DNA from: Ceraceosorus guamensis
Taxonomy: Eukaryota > Basidiomycota > Exobasidiomycetes > Ceraceosorales > Ceraceosoraceae
Direction of reading: 5' to 3'
NCBI RefSeq assembly: GCF_003144195.1
Contig: NW_020290048.1
Span: 62,001 to 126,000 of the forward strand
DNA: 64,000 bases
Shown piece by piece: positions 33,452 through 45,122 of the stretch (position 1 is the first letter of the stretch; every line of letters starts with the position of its first letter). The translations under genes and the position numbers were made by a program. The notes under the pieces were generated by a model, which was not told the origin of the DNA, made no database searches, and was given only the letters and a program-made list of their open reading frames with translations.

Positions 33452-36400
33452 GTTGCCATCTGATTCCTGATGGGAGGTCCGATACCCGACCTGAACGCAG
33501 CTCCTTTGCTTCCCTCTCGCGAGGGCAATTTCCAGACCGCAATCACGATCTCATCAGGCGTTGGTGCTTCTGACCTCCATGCGCATTCACAATTCTCCAG
33601 AAGAGAGCATCTTCACAAATTATAATCTGAATCGTGAATAGGCTGTGTGGGGACTGCGTGGGGCGACGTGGCGCAGAAGCCACAGTCGTGAGTCTTTGGT
33701 AGGCTGCACGCGCACATCATCGGAGCCCGATCGAGGTCAGCATCTCGCTGCGCGCAATGTTGACAGGCTCTGCTGCCTCTGAGCCTGCCTGCGCCTTGAA
33801 GAACCAGCAGGCCGCTCGTCTTGCCCGCCTCGCTACCGCAAGCCACGCGGACTCATGCCCACACTTCGTTGGGTCCTTTTTGAGGTGACGACGTGCTGGC
33901 AAGGGGTACCTGTGGCCCACGCTGTGAATGCTCGCCAAATAACAGTGAGCGACGATCTCGCAGCCGTGAGTCTTGAGGCTCTCGTGCTTGTCATACCAGA
34001 TTACTGCAGGAACTTTGACTACCAACGTGCCACGCGTGGTCAGGCAGTCCCAGCGTCACATTTGGGATTGGCGACTTGCCTTGCTGAGTGCACGCCTCGA
34101 AAGCCATCCCTCTTCTGCATTCAACACAAGATCGCGAATCAAAGATCGTGGATCTGATTCTTGATTCCTGCTCCCCATTCACATTCAAATTGAGGTTCGC
34201 TCCACCGCGCACTCGGCCGGGCGACCAGGAAATGCGCAGGCGGGATCTGAAGCCGAAAAGTTCATCTCGACATTTGAATCACGAATGGTGAAGTGCATAC
34301 GTACCGTATATTTGACAATCAGCATCATCATGCAGGGACTCACGCGAGAACTGCCCCTGCAGCAACTATATCGACGGTCAAGTGGCTCGTGCGCGCTCGA
34401 CGTGGAGAAGACATTCGTGATAATTGCAGCAGCAGCGCAGTTGAAGTGCTGCATGCATGCATGCGCGGCTCAAGTGTCTCATGCTTATATCCCCACAATT
34501 CTGTGCGCGGCCCAATCATCACACACAGCATGTGCGCGGGTAAATTCGTGATTGCAACAGCACTCACGAATCCATCATGACTTGGCGCCGGCTCATATGG
34601 AGCGGCCTTCCCCTGTTTTAATTGACGACTATGAGTCGCTCGAGTTGTGGCTGGTCGACCTTTCTTCATGTGCCTTTTGCCTTGGGGTGGGTCCGAAGCA
34701 CGCAGCATATGTCCTGAGCGCTAGCCGCTTTCATCAGGGACTCACACTCACCACTGGGGTTGGCCAAGATCCTTGTGGCGACCCGGATTCTCCGCGAGCT
34801 CGGCTGCAATATACATGCACCGGTGGGGTCACGCGAGCAAGGCGTGTGCCCGTCGCGTATAATTGAGCCTGTGAGCGCTGCCGCGGAAGCTAGGCTACCT
34901 CCCTTTCTTAGCTTATAGCGCACGGACCCGCCTGAATCGAGGACGTGCTGGTTCGCAGCAGCCGCAAGCGGACACGATACGAGTCAAGGGGCGAGGGCGA
35001 CGAGCAAATGTGTGAATGGCTGTGCAGCCACGTCAGGCACGCAGGACGGCATGGACTACTCCCTTCAGCGATGTTTCGATTTTAATCGCAGCGCTGACAA
35101 GCCCGCCATGCTACAACTGATGGGCAGGACGATCTGAATGCGCTGCACATAGACTGACAGACAAAGAAGGACTTTGGTCTAGGCCGGCCGCCTTAGCCGT
35201 GCTAGTAGTAGTCGTCAGTCGTGAGTGCCTCTCACTATATAAGCGTACATCACCCGCGGCTGCTGCAAGGACTCGACTGGTCCGAACGCAAGCGGTGGTC
35301 TTGGATGCCCTCGCGTGTGTGTTGGGGTAAATTGAACGCGCGCGGAGTGATCTTGAGCCGTGAGTGGCGCTTTCCCATCCGCCAAATAATAAGGGAGCGA
35401 GCAGCCGTGATTCGTGATTGTGTGTTTGAAATGGGGCCTCCCGCTGCAAGAGCTCCGCGTCTTGACGGATGCTGCTCGCGAGGCGCGCTGCTACTCACTG
35501 CTCGGATGACGCACTCTGGGACTCTGACTTCAACTTGCTCGACGCCTCGACCCCGGTCCCTGCACCGTTGCACGGCAAGTCCAAGCACTCGATGAGTGAT
35601 GGTGGGTCTGCTGCGGGGCGAGCCATGGCAAGGCAGGCGGGCGAGGAGCTGACATCTTTCAGCAATCACGAAGGGTGAATCAAGGGCTCGACTCACACTG
35701 GCGAGCTGCCTTGCCGGCGTTGGAACCCACGCCCGCCCTGACCACTTCCGGCTTATCTGGCGCGACGACCCCACATTTTCATCATCAACTTGCCCATCAC
35801 GACTCAAGTTGCCCGCGATGGCATCAGCACAAACGCCGGATGCCGTGTCCTGGTCCTCCGCCAGAGTCTGCCCTTTGTAAACGCATCAGGGTGGGGCCAC
35901 TCGTGAGATCCTGCCGGGCAGCTCGCCCCTTTTCATCGCGCGGCAAGATCTTGAGGGTGCGAGTGCGAGCCTGACGCAGCTTGGCAGAACCGCGGTCTGA
36001 TCACGAATTGGTTGCAGCTGATGCCTCATGCTACTGTGCCGTACCCACCCCTGCCCCGCCGTGTTATCAATTAAGCACGCACATTGACGATTATAGAATC
36101 CATCGATGACTCGCGGCTATATTTGATGAACCGCATAATCGTCTTGACGGGCTCGTGTGACCCTGCTGGCTAGCTGTCCTCTCGCACTGCGACTCGTCAC
36201 CGCAGCAGGTGGTCTGAGCGGGGTCATCCGCGCAGGCGACAGCCACACAGCCACTGAGCAATGGATGCCTCACGACTTGACCAGGTAGGTGGTACACCTG
36301 GCCCGTGCAATACGATAACCGCATCTTGGCCCCACACTCGTACGCTCGGACAGTCACGATTGGAGCGTCGTACAAAAAGTACATAATGAGCTTGGAGGCC

Positions 36401-36560
36401 GTGCGCCCCTCCAATTGTGATTCCCTCCCTTCACCCGACACACTTTTCGAAAAGCAAGGAAATCAGCATACCTGCTCTCTTCAACACTCTCAATTCGCAA
36501 CCCCCCCAAGTTGGTCACCGTGCCGACTCATCTGTATCACCCGCCTTCAATATAAACAAA

Positions 36561-37831
36561 ATGGGAAAGAGCAAGAACAACGCTGGCAACGCCAACGCCG
36601 ACGGTGCTGCCAGCGACAAAGTTCAGGTGCGTAACGTTTCCTCCTTCGCGTCTGGCCATTGCATCGCAACATCGCGCGTTGTACTTACACCTGGCTGCCC
36701 CCTTTTGATCGTGCACAGAAATCCGCCGGCACCATCGACTTCCTCTCCACCGAGCAGACGCTCGACTCTGCTCAACAGCAGGTACGCCTTCCTCACATCT
36801 CCAAGCCTTTCGCTCGCGAGTCTTGGGAGCGTGCTCGTCCCTGGATGCTCATGCAGCGCCAAAAGCTCGAGGGCATGGGCTGGGCTCCTGCCGACAATGC
36901 TCGTGTGAGTGGGCTAGCCCGAGGCTACAGCTATCAACATTCCGAGACGGTCGCTAATCTCTTGCCATGTCATGCAACTCCACTGGTTCAGATCGACCTT
37001 TACAGTTTGAAGAAGAACGCTCCTCACGGCTCCTTCACCGAGGATGGTTGTGAGTGCTGTCATATCCCGTCGCCACGGTGACCGTTGTGGTCGCTGACTC
37101 TTTTCCGGTCCACCTTGATCACTCCGACAGTCGTCTACCTTCGTGTACCCAAAGCCTTTATCAACTTCCATCGAAGCGGCAAGCCCGAGGACGAAAAGAA
37201 AGACGACAAGACTCACCGTCACACTCGACGCAACATTCACTCCACCGTCTACGGCATTTCCGACCCGTTGGTTTGGAAGCTGAAGATCGACGCTGCCGAG
37301 TCGGACGAAGCGGACCGTGTGCCCAACGTCGTCTTTGACGTCCTCGAGCCGATGGAAAACATTGCCTATCTCGTCATGACCCTAGCTCCCGGACTCATCG
37401 TCCTCAACGCTTCTCGCAAGGACGCCATGATCCCCGGATCTCACTCCATCGAGACCTCTCCAGGCGCACCGTCCATCCGTCACCAAGCTCTCTTCGCCTC
37501 GTCCGAGGAGCTTACTCGCACGCTGGCCCCTGCTTTCTGGTACAAGCGCAATGCTGAGCACCTCCGCAAGATCCTCGGTGATGTAGCTTTCGAAGCTACG
37601 CTTCGCGCCGCCGAGGACGAGGAGCGCTGTACCACCCGCAAACTGGGCGAGGTCGCCGAGAGAGTCTGGGAAGAGATCCTTCCCGTCCAGGAGAAGAAGA
37701 AGAAGAGCAAGAAGACATCCGGCAAGCGTCGCGACAGCACGGCCACCAACGCTACCGCAGCAGCAGCGGAAGCTGGCAACAACGCGCCTTCGGCCAACTT
37801 CACCCCGATGCAAGCTCCTGGTGTTGCCTGA
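36561..37831 (+). CDS. Conserved-looking protein of unknown function, strongly codon-biased
   Basis: Four exons: 36561-36626, 36719-36904, 36992-37049 and 37131-37831, with introns of 92, 87 and 81 bases; about 336 residues, all phases consistent. I do not recognise a family. The N-terminus is Asn/Ala-rich (MGKSKNNAGNANADGA). The core from TIDFLSTEQTLDSAQQQ to AERVWEEILPVQE looks folded, with several predicted helices and strands (YLRVPKAFINFHRSG; VFDVLEPMENIAYLVMTLAPG). A lysine-rich tail ends it (KKKKSKKTSGKRR). Codons are strongly biased to C-ending and AAG forms (GTC, CTC, ATC, AAC, GAC), clearly more than neighbouring genes. Introns cluster at the 5' end. Both traits are typical of abundant proteins in fungi. 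No signal peptide and no membrane segment is seen. Confidence 0.78.
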
Positions 37832-38536
37832 TTGGCAAAGCGGTCGATTGGTCAAAGGATGCCCTTCCAGTCGACCCACCATCTTGCATCGGATGAAGTC
37901 ATCAACTTAAGTGCGCGTTGCTTGCCCTTCCCTCCTGCTAGCGGTTTGCTCGGCTCGGCTTGACTCTGCTCGAACTCGAACTCGACCCGGATTCGACTGA
38001 ATTCCAGCTTCGTACAACTTGACGATCCAGAAGCTCATCTTCGGATAGGCCTCTACCTACTCATTCCAACTGTTCGACACTCTCGACGACCGTCCTACGC
38101 TCCGCGTTCGACCTCTTTCAGTGACCCCTTTTCCAGCACCGATATTCTCGGCGTCTCTCTCAGCATCTACGACTTGGCGATTGCGACCTCTATCTCAAAG
38201 AACGATATAATCCATACGTTAGCAGCAAACCACTTCAAGAGGGCAACGGCAAGCATCACCCACGTCATCCGATCTCTCTTACAAAGGGCATTCATCTCAG
38301 TCTTCCAGAACCTCTGAAATTGTAACACTTGATCCTTCTCACGTACGACGCGAATGAATGCGATTATATTTTCACGTGTGAAGGTCACTTGAGGTTTGAC
38401 AGCATGTTCGATTGCTTATGATTGTCCTGAGTGTGCGCAACTGGCGGCGGCGTGGTGCGGCGGGGGTAGCGCGGAAAGACTCCGAGAAGCGACACCACGC
38501 TGACGTTGCATGTGACCGTTTGCAAGACCAACGCGT
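37832..38536. other. Convergent region between the codon-biased gene and NUP57
   Basis: About 700 bases with C/T-rich sequence in the left half, probably a long 3' untranslated region. A 73-codon minus-strand frame at 38167-38388 has one hydrophobic stretch but no other support. Confidence 0.45.
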
Positions 38537-40489
38537 CTACTCCTCATCCTCCAACGCGTACTGAGGTCCTCTGACACCAGTCAATTGGACTCCACTCAAG
38601 CCCTTGAGGATGGTGTTCATCACCTTCGTATCATTCTCCACTGTCGCCACCAGATGATTCAGTCCCTTTTGCTGCGAGCCCAAAATCTGCGAGCGAGAGT
38701 CGTCCAAAAGCATGGGACTGCGGTTAGTCACGTCCAACGTCGCAAAGCGCGCGGGTCATCGCCATGTCTTGACGATGCCCTTTGCCTTTCGGAGACCCAA
38801 ATTCCAGCAAGACTCACCCTGGCCACCTCGTCCAGCGCCTCCGGATCCACTACCGCCCATTCTGCGGTCCCGCTCCATCCACTGGCAGAGCCTGGTCTGG
38901 CTCCTGCACGAGCCTTGACCGCTCCAAGTGCGGCCCACAGCTCATTGACCCTGCTTTTCAGCTTGCCATTTCTGATCTCCGCTTCGCACTGTTCCAATCT
39001 GGATCTCAGCTGCTCGTCCTCCACGCTCGCTTGCGCATATGCAGCGCCAGTATGAGAGCCGCTCCGCGATCGGCCAGGTTGAGAAGCGGAGGGTGGAAGA
39101 AGCGCAGCTGCCTTCCTAGCACTGGAAATCAAGCGATGGTGAAGCGCCACTTGTCTCCGCAACGCGGCCGAAGTCCGAGTCGTATTCTTCAGTGTGTGCG
39201 ATTGAGCTAGCACAGCTGCTTTCTCTCGCAGCTGCGATACAAGCTGTCGTTGACGAGCTGCCTCGCTCTGCTGAGCATCTGCACGACTCTTGAGCTCGCT
39301 GAAACCTACAGCCAAGACGGGCACAAGTCTGTGTGGTGAAATTCGCGTCTGCATGAGCTCTATGAGACGCAGAATCGATTGCGACCGGCGCTCAGCTTCT
39401 CAAAGCACTCACCGACGAGGATTGGGATTTTGATTGACAGCGTCCCTCCACAGCTCTTCGTGCCTGGGGCCAACCGCATCGCTCCTCCTGCCAAAGTTGC
39501 TGTTAACACTGCCACCTCCTGCGTCCGGTTGAGGGTTCAAGAAGTGCAGCTGATCGTTGGGTACTGGCACATAGAAGTAGTGCTGAAAGGATCGATCAAA
39601 GGGTAAGCAAAGAAATGCAGGCGCGGCGGAGAAGGCAGAATTCAGCTGTGCTCACCATGAAGCGACACGTCTGTAGATTGTTGTTGTCCCATGCTTGGTG
39701 AATGGCAGCCAACCTAGCGGACAATGAGGGTCCTAGTCGCTTGTCCACCTGTTGCTGTTGTTGTTGCGGCTGAGATTGCTGACCAAGCGAGCCTTGAGAC
39801 TGTCCGAAGAGACCCGTGCTTGTAGCACCGAGCGTCTGTGTTCCACCTTGGCTTTGTCCAAAGAGCGACGACGGCTTCGCTTGCGCTTGTTGGGTCAGCT
39901 GCGGCTGTTGAGTCTGTGTCTGGTTCTGATTGAAAGAAGAGAACAACCCCGCTCCTCCTGTGCTTGTGCTACCCGCTCCAAACCCACTTTGGGCAGGCTG
40001 CTGTTTACTAGTAGAGCTGCCGAACGCGCCACCACCGCCGCCAAAAAGCGAAGTGCTTGGCGCTGGAGCCGATGTCGTACTCTGTCCCGGTGCCTGACTC
40101 TGAGCTTGTCCAGATTGATTTTGTGCAAATCCAAACCCACCAAAGCTTGACCCTTGACCTTGACCCTGACCTGCAGCTGGCGTCGGTGCTGACGCCGGGG
40201 GCTGCTGTTGTGCCTGTGAAGACTGTCCAAACGAAAAGGTGCTGCCAGCAGGCTGAGAGGGCTGGCTGGACTGAGCCTGCGCTGGCGCTGGCGTGCCGAA
40301 CGAGAATGCCGGCTTAGGAGCTTGGTTGTTTTGAGCGGTGTTGCCGAACAAGGAACCGCTTGGACCCGCCGTGCTGCTGCCAGCCTATAGATCGCACGCA
40401 GAGCCACAACAACAAAGGTCAGCGCCACACTTGACAACATCGCCCTGGAAGCACGCACGACTACTCACTGGTGCGAAGGAAAAGGCCAT
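38537..40489 (-). CDS. NUP57: FG nucleoporin Nup57 (Nup54 homologue)
   Basis: Five exons: 40489-40469 (7 codons, MAFSFAP), 40384-39656, 39582-39413, 39328-38818 and 38686-38537; about 526 residues, phases agreeing. The protein is a central-channel nucleoporin that forms a coiled complex with Nsp1 (Nup62) and Nup49 (Nup58). Seen: a Gln/Ser-rich FG region to about residue 210 with FSFG, FGGFGF, SLFG and GLFG repeats. Next is the Nup54 entry block AIHQAWDNNNLQTCRF joined by splicing to HYFYVPVP. Then comes ELWRDAVNQNPNP joined by splicing to RLVPVLAVGFSELKSR. A coiled-coil half follows (SEAARQRQLVSQLREKAAVL), with a C-terminal helix GLNHLVATVENDTKVMN. Both family blocks become continuous only after intron removal, which supports the model strongly. 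Confidence 0.9.
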
Positions 40490-41309
40490 CCTCGCGAGTG
40501 TATCAAGACCTTCGGGGCTCGAAACGCCAGACAGCAAGCGCCGCTATTGGCTGCTACTGCCAAATTGTTGAAGGGATTGCGCTATCACAGCGTGAGCTCT
40601 CCGCAGGGATGCCGAGCGTTTCAAGAGTCGTGAGTGAGGTGCGGAAGTCAAGTCGCGGCTCGAGGAGGTGGTCGGGGTAGTAGTCCCGTCTCTCCTCCCC
40701 AAAGCTAGACCAGAAGAACATTTGACCTAATCATTGAATGCGCGCGGCTTTGCGTTGAGCGACGCGTTCGGCATCACGTGCTGGCCAGCTGAGTCGTGCG
40801 GTTGGCGCGGTGTTGTTCTTAGTGGTGAGTCTTGAGTAGTCTGATGAGTCAAGAGTCGTGAGTCTTGAGTCACAGTCACGAGTGGCACACACAGCAGGCA
40901 GCTCGTACAGCAGGTGACGTTCGATGATGAATGCCGTCGTGCTTGTTCACACAAGACTCGCTTTGCAATCACAACCATTCTTGCTTGGCACTCGCTACTC
41001 TCAGCGAGATAACTCGCACTCGCGCAGTGCTGTGCCTGTAATATCACTTCAAGCGTACGGAACTGAAGGCATCCTGCATACCTGCGTTCCCTGAAACAGG
41101 TTCATGGCGCAATTTCGGCACAGCGCGGTACCGGCCAGCACCGGCTGCGACGATGAAGACATGAACTCTGATCGGCCGCATGGGCATCGCAAATCGAGAA
41201 CACAAGCCGCTTAGTCTTCATCTCGAGTCCAACCCTCAAGCATTCTCGTCGACACAAGTCCTCGACTTTGCAGGCTCAAGCGCTCACTGGACGGCAAGAC
41301 GGCGGCAGT
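40490..41309. other. Divergent promoter region of NUP57 and YEN1
   Basis: About 820 bases between two outward-facing starts. It holds a dense motif cluster at 40821-40892 and another copy at 40619-40636. No gene is seen. Confidence 0.5.
40821..40892. repeat. Motif array in the NUP57/YEN1 divergent promoter
   Basis: In about 70 bases there are GTGGTGAGTCTTGAGTAG, GATGAGTCAAGAGTCGTGAG and TCTTGAGTCACAGTCACGAG, that is five or more GAGTC half sites spaced 8-10 bases apart. Some include TGAGTCA, the core bound by Gcn4/AP-1 type factors. Confidence 0.6.
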
Positions 41310-44300
41310 ATGGGCGTCCCGGGACTTTGGCCGAATCTGGTTCCCTCTGCGCACATTCCGCTCTGCAGGCTGGCTGACGAGCTTTTGATCTGCGATAATC
41401 GAGAGGAAAACGCAAAGTCTCGACCAGCTCTGATCGTCGGTATCGATGTCTCGGCATGGCTGTATCACGCCACCTCGTCTCAAGGCGGTGCCAACGCCGC
41501 TTTACGTCTTCTTCTTTTCAGACTGCTGCGCCTGTTGATGGTGCCCAGGCTTCGACCGGTCTTTGTGTTCGATGGAGCAGGTCGGCCTCGCATGAAGCGA
41601 GGCGCGTCCCGCCATGCGCAAGATTGGTACGGCATCGATGCCCTCAAGAAGCTGCTGGACGCGCTGGGCATGCAGTGGATCGTAGCGCCTGGCGAGGCTG
41701 AGGCCGAGCTCGCTCAACGCTGCATCGTTGGAGTTGTGGATGCGGTGTTGAGCGACGATGTCGACTCGCTCGTGTTTGGTGCATCCATCGTGATTCGCAA
41801 GTGCGCATCACATCGCTCGTCTGTGTCCCCGCTGCCCAATGCTGACGTTAGCGCTTACACCTTTTCTCAGCTGGAGCTCGGGTATTTCCCTTCGTGGAGA
41901 ACAGCGTGATGACGTCTCGCAAGCTCCCGCTTACTCCTGTACGCCCTCGGAGGTGGAAGAGCATCCAAGCAGCAGTTCAAGCCGAACCGCTTCCCCACGC
42001 AAGCGTGCCGGGTCACCCAGCAAGAAGAAAGCAACGGCTGCTACTGGCTCTGCTGCATCTGTCGCGTGTTTTCGCACGGCAGACCTGGCGCTGGATCGGG
42101 AGGGCTTCATACTCGTCGCGCTGATGGCGGGTGGAGACTATGACGTCAAAGGTCTGGTTCGCTGCGGCGCCAAGGTGAGTGCGTGCGAGCTGAGTTCGCC
42201 GGCATCCACTGAAGTAGTGGCCTGCCTTTCGTTCCTAGATTGCGATGGGGTTGGCAGCCGCAGGCTTTGGCTCTCTGCTGGTGCAGGGATTCGAGGAGCA
42301 TTGCATTCGACCATTGCGGAGTGCATACGCGCCGGCCCAAGGGCTTCCTGCGCCGAAAACAAAGGCTAGCTGGGGCGACTTCAGACGTCGGTGGATCGCT
42401 TCTCTGCGCGATGAGCTGCGCACCAATGCGACAGGAATGCTGCCAAAGCGATACAAGGTTCTGGCAGACTCGCAAGAGATGGATGAGCTGCTGGCCACGC
42501 CGCAGGCTTTGGCAGTACTCGCCAGCTACGTGTGGCCACTTGTCAGCGAAGCAATCGAGGCTGCACAGGATCGCGATGATGGTGCGAACGAGATGATCGA
42601 GCAACCGCAGCTTGCAACGATGCCTGATCTCGCGCACCTCGTCAAAATTCTGCGCGTCGAAATGCTCTGGGGAGAGGAAGCTTGTTTGAGGCGCTGCCGC
42701 AGTCTGATCTGGGAAGGCATCATTGTACGGCAGCTGGAAGCAGATTCGGATGGGCAGTCGAGGGCGCCGGAGAGCATGCCCGAAACAACAGTGTCCGTGA
42801 CATTTGCGCGCCAGCAGCGCGCAAGGCCGCTCTACGACTCTCCCACTGCGACGAGGATCTCCGACTTCTTCGCAACTTCGGCACGAATTAACAGTGATCC
42901 TCCACATCTGGGCCCAGAGGCGCGAGACGAGACGCCATCACGCCGGGAGTTCAGCGCGTGTATTGCCAAGCTCTGCGGAATACACTCGGCTCGCGATGGT
43001 CCTAGCGGAAAAGAGATTCGGACGGAGTGGGACGTGACCGATCTTCTGGCTTGTGCGCGCCAAGCTATCGGCGATTCGGAACATGACTGGCGCGCAGCTC
43101 TGGCGCAGCGTCGAAGGCTTGGAGACGATGCGCCTTATACAAGCGGTACCGAGGAAGCTGTCAGCGATAAGCCTCTCGATTCCGACTCGGAGACGTGGGA
43201 GAGGACGCAAAGGCCTGCAAAGCAGATCGACCACTCCGCCACGTTGCGATTGTGGCTGCCTCTAGAGCTGTTGGAACGGAGCTCCTGTACCCGCTTGGCT
43301 CTGCGCACTTGGCAAGCCCAGCAGCGTGAGAAGAGTGGAAAGGCTGCAGACGCTGCTCAGCGAAGGGCCGAGCGATCTGCCAAGGAGCTCAGAGACAAGG
43401 CTGGGCAGCGTAGCGTAGCTGACTTTTTTGGCGCTTCAAAGGCGAAGTCGGTTATCGCTGGTCCGAGCACGGTCGGCTCACCGTCCAAATCTGTTCGACG
43501 CGGAGCTGCTGCGCTCGCTTCGAGCACCCGACCGATCGAGCGTACTGGCTCAGAAGCGTCCTCGGACTCAACATCTAGCTCGCGGCGTGCGGCGAAGACA
43601 TCTGATGCTGGCCCTCTCGGCCGTGCTCAATCCAAAGCGCGTAGCGTAGCCAAAGACAACAGCGATTTGGCGTCGAGCACGCCGGACAGACCCTTGACAG
43701 ACGCCGAGCTGGCAGCTATGTGGACTCGGTCACCGAGTCCTGCTACTCGGCGGGCAACGGACCTTCTATTGAGTGAATCAGGCTGGCTCGAGGATCAGCA
43801 TTCGAATCGTTTTCAAAGCCAGACACTTGTTTCAGAGCGTTCCAGGTCAGATACCGAGGCAAATGACGCTCAGCCGAGCAGATCACCTAGGATCTTCACG
43901 CGAACGCCTCCGCGCAGCTCTTCGAAGCCACCGCAGCGCCTCTCACTCACGCCTCGCGCGGTAGGAGAGATCAGTACAGATCTCGACGAAAGCTTGCCAA
44001 GTCCTTCCACATTGCTGCTGCCAACGAGCCGGGCTCACCGCCTTCAGAGTACAGCGAAATCTGCGCGCAGCTCATCACCGCCGCACAAGTCGCCTCGCAA
44101 GACGAAATTGCAAGATTCGCCACGTCGTGAAGCTGGCGCTGCGTCCGCATCTCGAAGAGCGCAGAGAGACGCGGACGAGAGGAGTGGGGCTACCAGCTTG
44201 CCTTCTCGCAAGGCTCTTGCGGAGGTTGACAGCGATGGAGAGGAGGAGGAGGAGGAGGAAAATAATAGCGTGGTCTTTGTTAAAGCGCCTTCGCAACCGA

Positions 44301-44395
44301 TCTTCAGATCTGAAGGTACGAGAGCAGGACGCAGAGGAAAGGTTCGCGCTCGTCTTTCTCAGGCTATCTTGCTCGACTCGGACTCGGAGCAGTGA
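41310..44395 (+). CDS. YEN1: XPG-family Holliday junction resolvase, Yen1/GEN1
   Basis: Three exons: 41310-41800, 41871-42174 and 42239-44395, with introns of 70 and 64 bases; about 983 residues. The enzyme cuts four-way DNA junctions late in the cell cycle. Seen: the invariant start MGVPGLWPNL, VGIDVSAWLYHA and FVFDGAGRP in the XPG N domain. The XPG I domain has APGEAEAELAQ and VLSDDVDSLVFGA with its acidic metal ligands. IRNWSSG is formed across intron 1. The helix-hairpin block MAGGDYDVKGLVRCGAK is spliced to IAMGLAAAGFGSLL across intron 2. The C-terminal half is a long Ser-rich regulatory tail full of SP/TP sites (SPSPATRRAT, SPRIFTRTPPRS), as expected for Cdk control. Two PIP-like motifs are noted separately. 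I start at MGVPG, since GEN1-type enzymes need a free N-terminal Met-Gly; the frame is open further upstream. Confidence 0.92.
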
Positions 44396-45122
44396 TTGCT
44401 CGCCGTCTGCGATGACTCGACATCGCCTCGCCTTGCTCCTTTTGAACCTTGACAGTCTTCGTTTGCTCCCTAACGACCTACTGACTTGGCTTGCTCTTGT
44501 GGGTCTACGCTCTGTATCATATTTTCTGTCACGCGTTTTGCCAATGGATCAGCATCCGCTGGTCAGCTCTAGCGAGCCTATCGAGTGACGCAGTGTCGGC
44601 GTTCTCACCACTAATGGCTTTGGCGACTAGGCCACTCGATTTATCCACGGCTCTAGCGGGCAGGTCGCCTTATGACCGCTCGTGACTCACATGCACTGCA
44701 TGCTCGCGATTTGGGTCCCGCATGCTTACCTCCACATATCGCATCAGTAAGCAGCGCTCCTTCTGCTGATCGTTCGCCTGCGACTGTAACACTTTGACTG
44801 CGATTTCGAACGGCTCACGAAGAACTACGAATCAAGGATTCGATGGCGTGACCTCGCAGCGTGGTCGACTTACAACAAGAAAAGGTATCTCCAAAGTGCT
44901 CCAGCAGCGAGATGCTTAAGTCCAACTGAGCTCGGGCGGATGTAAAGGATTGGTTCCCCCAGAACGTCAGTTTAAAGTCCACGAGAGGCTTGGCATACAG
45001 ACCCTACCAACTGCACCCCACCCTTTCTTGTACTCGAAGTGGAGAGCTTTCCTCGCATCGACGATCTCTTCGCGCGCGCAACGCATCATCAGCACCCCTT
45101 TCCATCTGTAGACGTGCACATC
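44396..45122. other. Intergenic region between YEN1 and the epoxide hydrolase gene
   Basis: Both flanking genes are on the plus strand. The left part should be the YEN1 3' end. The hydrolase frame is also open from an upstream ATG at 45039. No separate gene is seen. Confidence 0.45.

Larger units (their letters stand above)
31974..36560. other. Gene-poor region of about 4.6 kb
   Basis: No open frame here looks like a protein. The notable content is a high density of the dispersed TCGTGA/TCACGA motif: 33123-33161, 33381-33451, 33540-33552, 33633-33642, 33684-33698, 34126-34170, 34270-34284, 34543-34572, 35212-35226, 35353-35362 and 35405-35422. A TATA-like ACTATATAAG occurs at about 35232-35241 without a following gene. 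TGCATGCA palindromes cluster at 34451-34468. The left edge is the promoter of the secreted-protein gene and the right edge that of the next gene. Confidence 0.45.

Noticed and set aside
38167-38388. 73-codon minus-strand frame with a hydrophobic helix
   Set aside because: Lies between converging genes, no splice or homology support; too weak to call.
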